From Rostratula benghalensis (lineage: Eukaryota > Chordata > Aves > Charadriiformes > Rostratulidae), in the NCBI GenBank assembly GCA_013399305.1, contig VXAI01000192.1, forward strand, positions 1,235,768 through 1,299,767: a stretch of 64,000 bases of DNA, in the 5' to 3' direction. Of this stretch, positions 63,490-64,000 are shown one piece after another. The notes below the pieces were generated by a model that saw only the letters and a list, made by a program, of their open reading frames with translations, did not search any database and was not told the origin of the DNA. Positions within the stretch are counted from its first letter, which is position 1. Each line of letters begins with the position of its first letter. The position numbers were made by a program, and so were the translations under genes.

Positions 63490-64000
63490 GCCAGAAGTTA
63501 CCACCACGACAGCGGTGGCAAAGCAGCCCGCTGCTCCGCCCCACCTCACCTCGGGTCACCATCAACTTGTTTCCATCCAGCGCCGGGCTGCGGCCAAGGT
63601 CTCCAGCTCCGCCGGGCGGCGGAACGGGAGCGCGGGATCCCGCGGGAAGCACCAGCCAGAAGCCGGGGGCGGGTTTCAGCAGGAGACCCAGCGAGCAGGC
63701 ACACACGGAGCAGCAACGCTGCTGCGATAAGAAAGTAATTAAACAGCGGCATTAATTATGAAGGCGGGGGGAAAGACACGGCCTAGCCTACAGCAGCCCA
63801 GGGGAGGCCTGGCCCCCGGGGAGGCCTAGAGCCGGGGTCTGCGGGTCCTCCTCCCCCACCAGGGGGCTGGGGGACCGCTGACTGGCCGAACCCAAACGCG
63901 CAGCCCCGCGGAAGCCGCCGCCGCCGCCACCCACCTGCGGCGAGTCCTCCGCGTCGCTCCGCGGTCCCCTACCTTCCGCCCGCCCGCCCGCAACCCCGCC
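63490..64000 (-). promoter_or_regulatory. INIP: CpG island: probable INIP promoter and first exon
   Basis: G+C and CpG rise sharply from about 63500 to the window edge, the only such region here. It includes a GC box (GGGGGCGGG, 63665-63673), CCGCCCC-type boxes and a short (CCG)n run at 63915-63927. On the minus strand there are good splice donors with exon ends at 63550 (GAG then GTGAGG), 63935 (CAG then GTGGGT) and 63973 (AAG then GTAGGG). Any of these could join to the acceptor at 63060. INIP exon 1 is expected to be non-coding. The island probably continues beyond the window. Confidence 0.75.

Noticed and set aside
63362..63730. Plus-strand frame of 122 codons overlapping the CpG island, a possible divergent gene
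   Set aside because: It is explained by G+C-rich promoter sequence. No similarity is recognised, and the next human gene, SNX30, lies further away.
1..64000. Bacterial-type features such as operons, CRISPR arrays, defence systems or phage genes
   Set aside because: Split genes, CR1 LINEs and CpG structure show vertebrate nuclear DNA. No regular spacer-repeat array exists; the only tandem array is the short ERV leader repeat.

Overview
This window looks like bird nuclear DNA. Several truncated CR1 LINEs carry the avian 3' end (a motif like TTCTATGATTCT), there are ERV-L-type LTRs, and two vertebrate genes can be read exon by exon. The species cannot be named from the sequence. The two genes, KIAA1958 and INIP, are neighbours on human 9q32. 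Most human chromosome 9 material lies on the avian Z, so a Z location is a reasonable inference but is not shown here.

Layout. Positions 1-12310 are the 3' part of a KIAA1958 intron, with a nested CR1 remnant (2.7-3.0 kb), a CR1 (8.2-9.0 kb) and a solo LTR directly next to it (9.0-9.5 kb). Positions 12311-13356 are the last coding exon of KIAA1958 on the plus strand. It encodes a domesticated Crypton-type tyrosine-recombinase domain (DUF3504), and its 3'UTR contains a 69-base assembly gap. From 14.4 to 34.0 kb I see no gene, only simple repeats and a small CR1 piece. At about 34.08-35.03 kb there is a second Crypton/KIAA1958-like domain broken by stops and frameshifts. It resembles the alternative C-terminus I remember for mammalian KIAA1958, so it is read as a dead alternative last exon. 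From 35.0 to 52.3 kb the DNA is intergenic, with two CR1 elements, a G-quadruplex motif and a poly-G run.

Positions 52.3-64.0 kb hold INIP on the minus strand, tail-to-tail with KIAA1958. Its four coding exons (62976-63059, 56996-57098, 54341-54431, 52959-53054) join in phase to a 104-residue protein, the same length as the human protein. Its second intron (between the first and second coding exons) contains an internally deleted, inactive ERV-L-like provirus in antisense orientation. The right edge (63.5-64.0 kb) is a CpG island that should be the INIP promoter and first non-coding exon.

The two genes share no obvious pathway. INIP is a small subunit of the SOSS single-stranded-DNA-binding complex used in DNA-break repair. 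KIAA1958 is a poorly characterised, transposon-derived nuclear-type protein. The most interesting signal is the pair of Crypton-derived terminal exons, one kept and one decayed.
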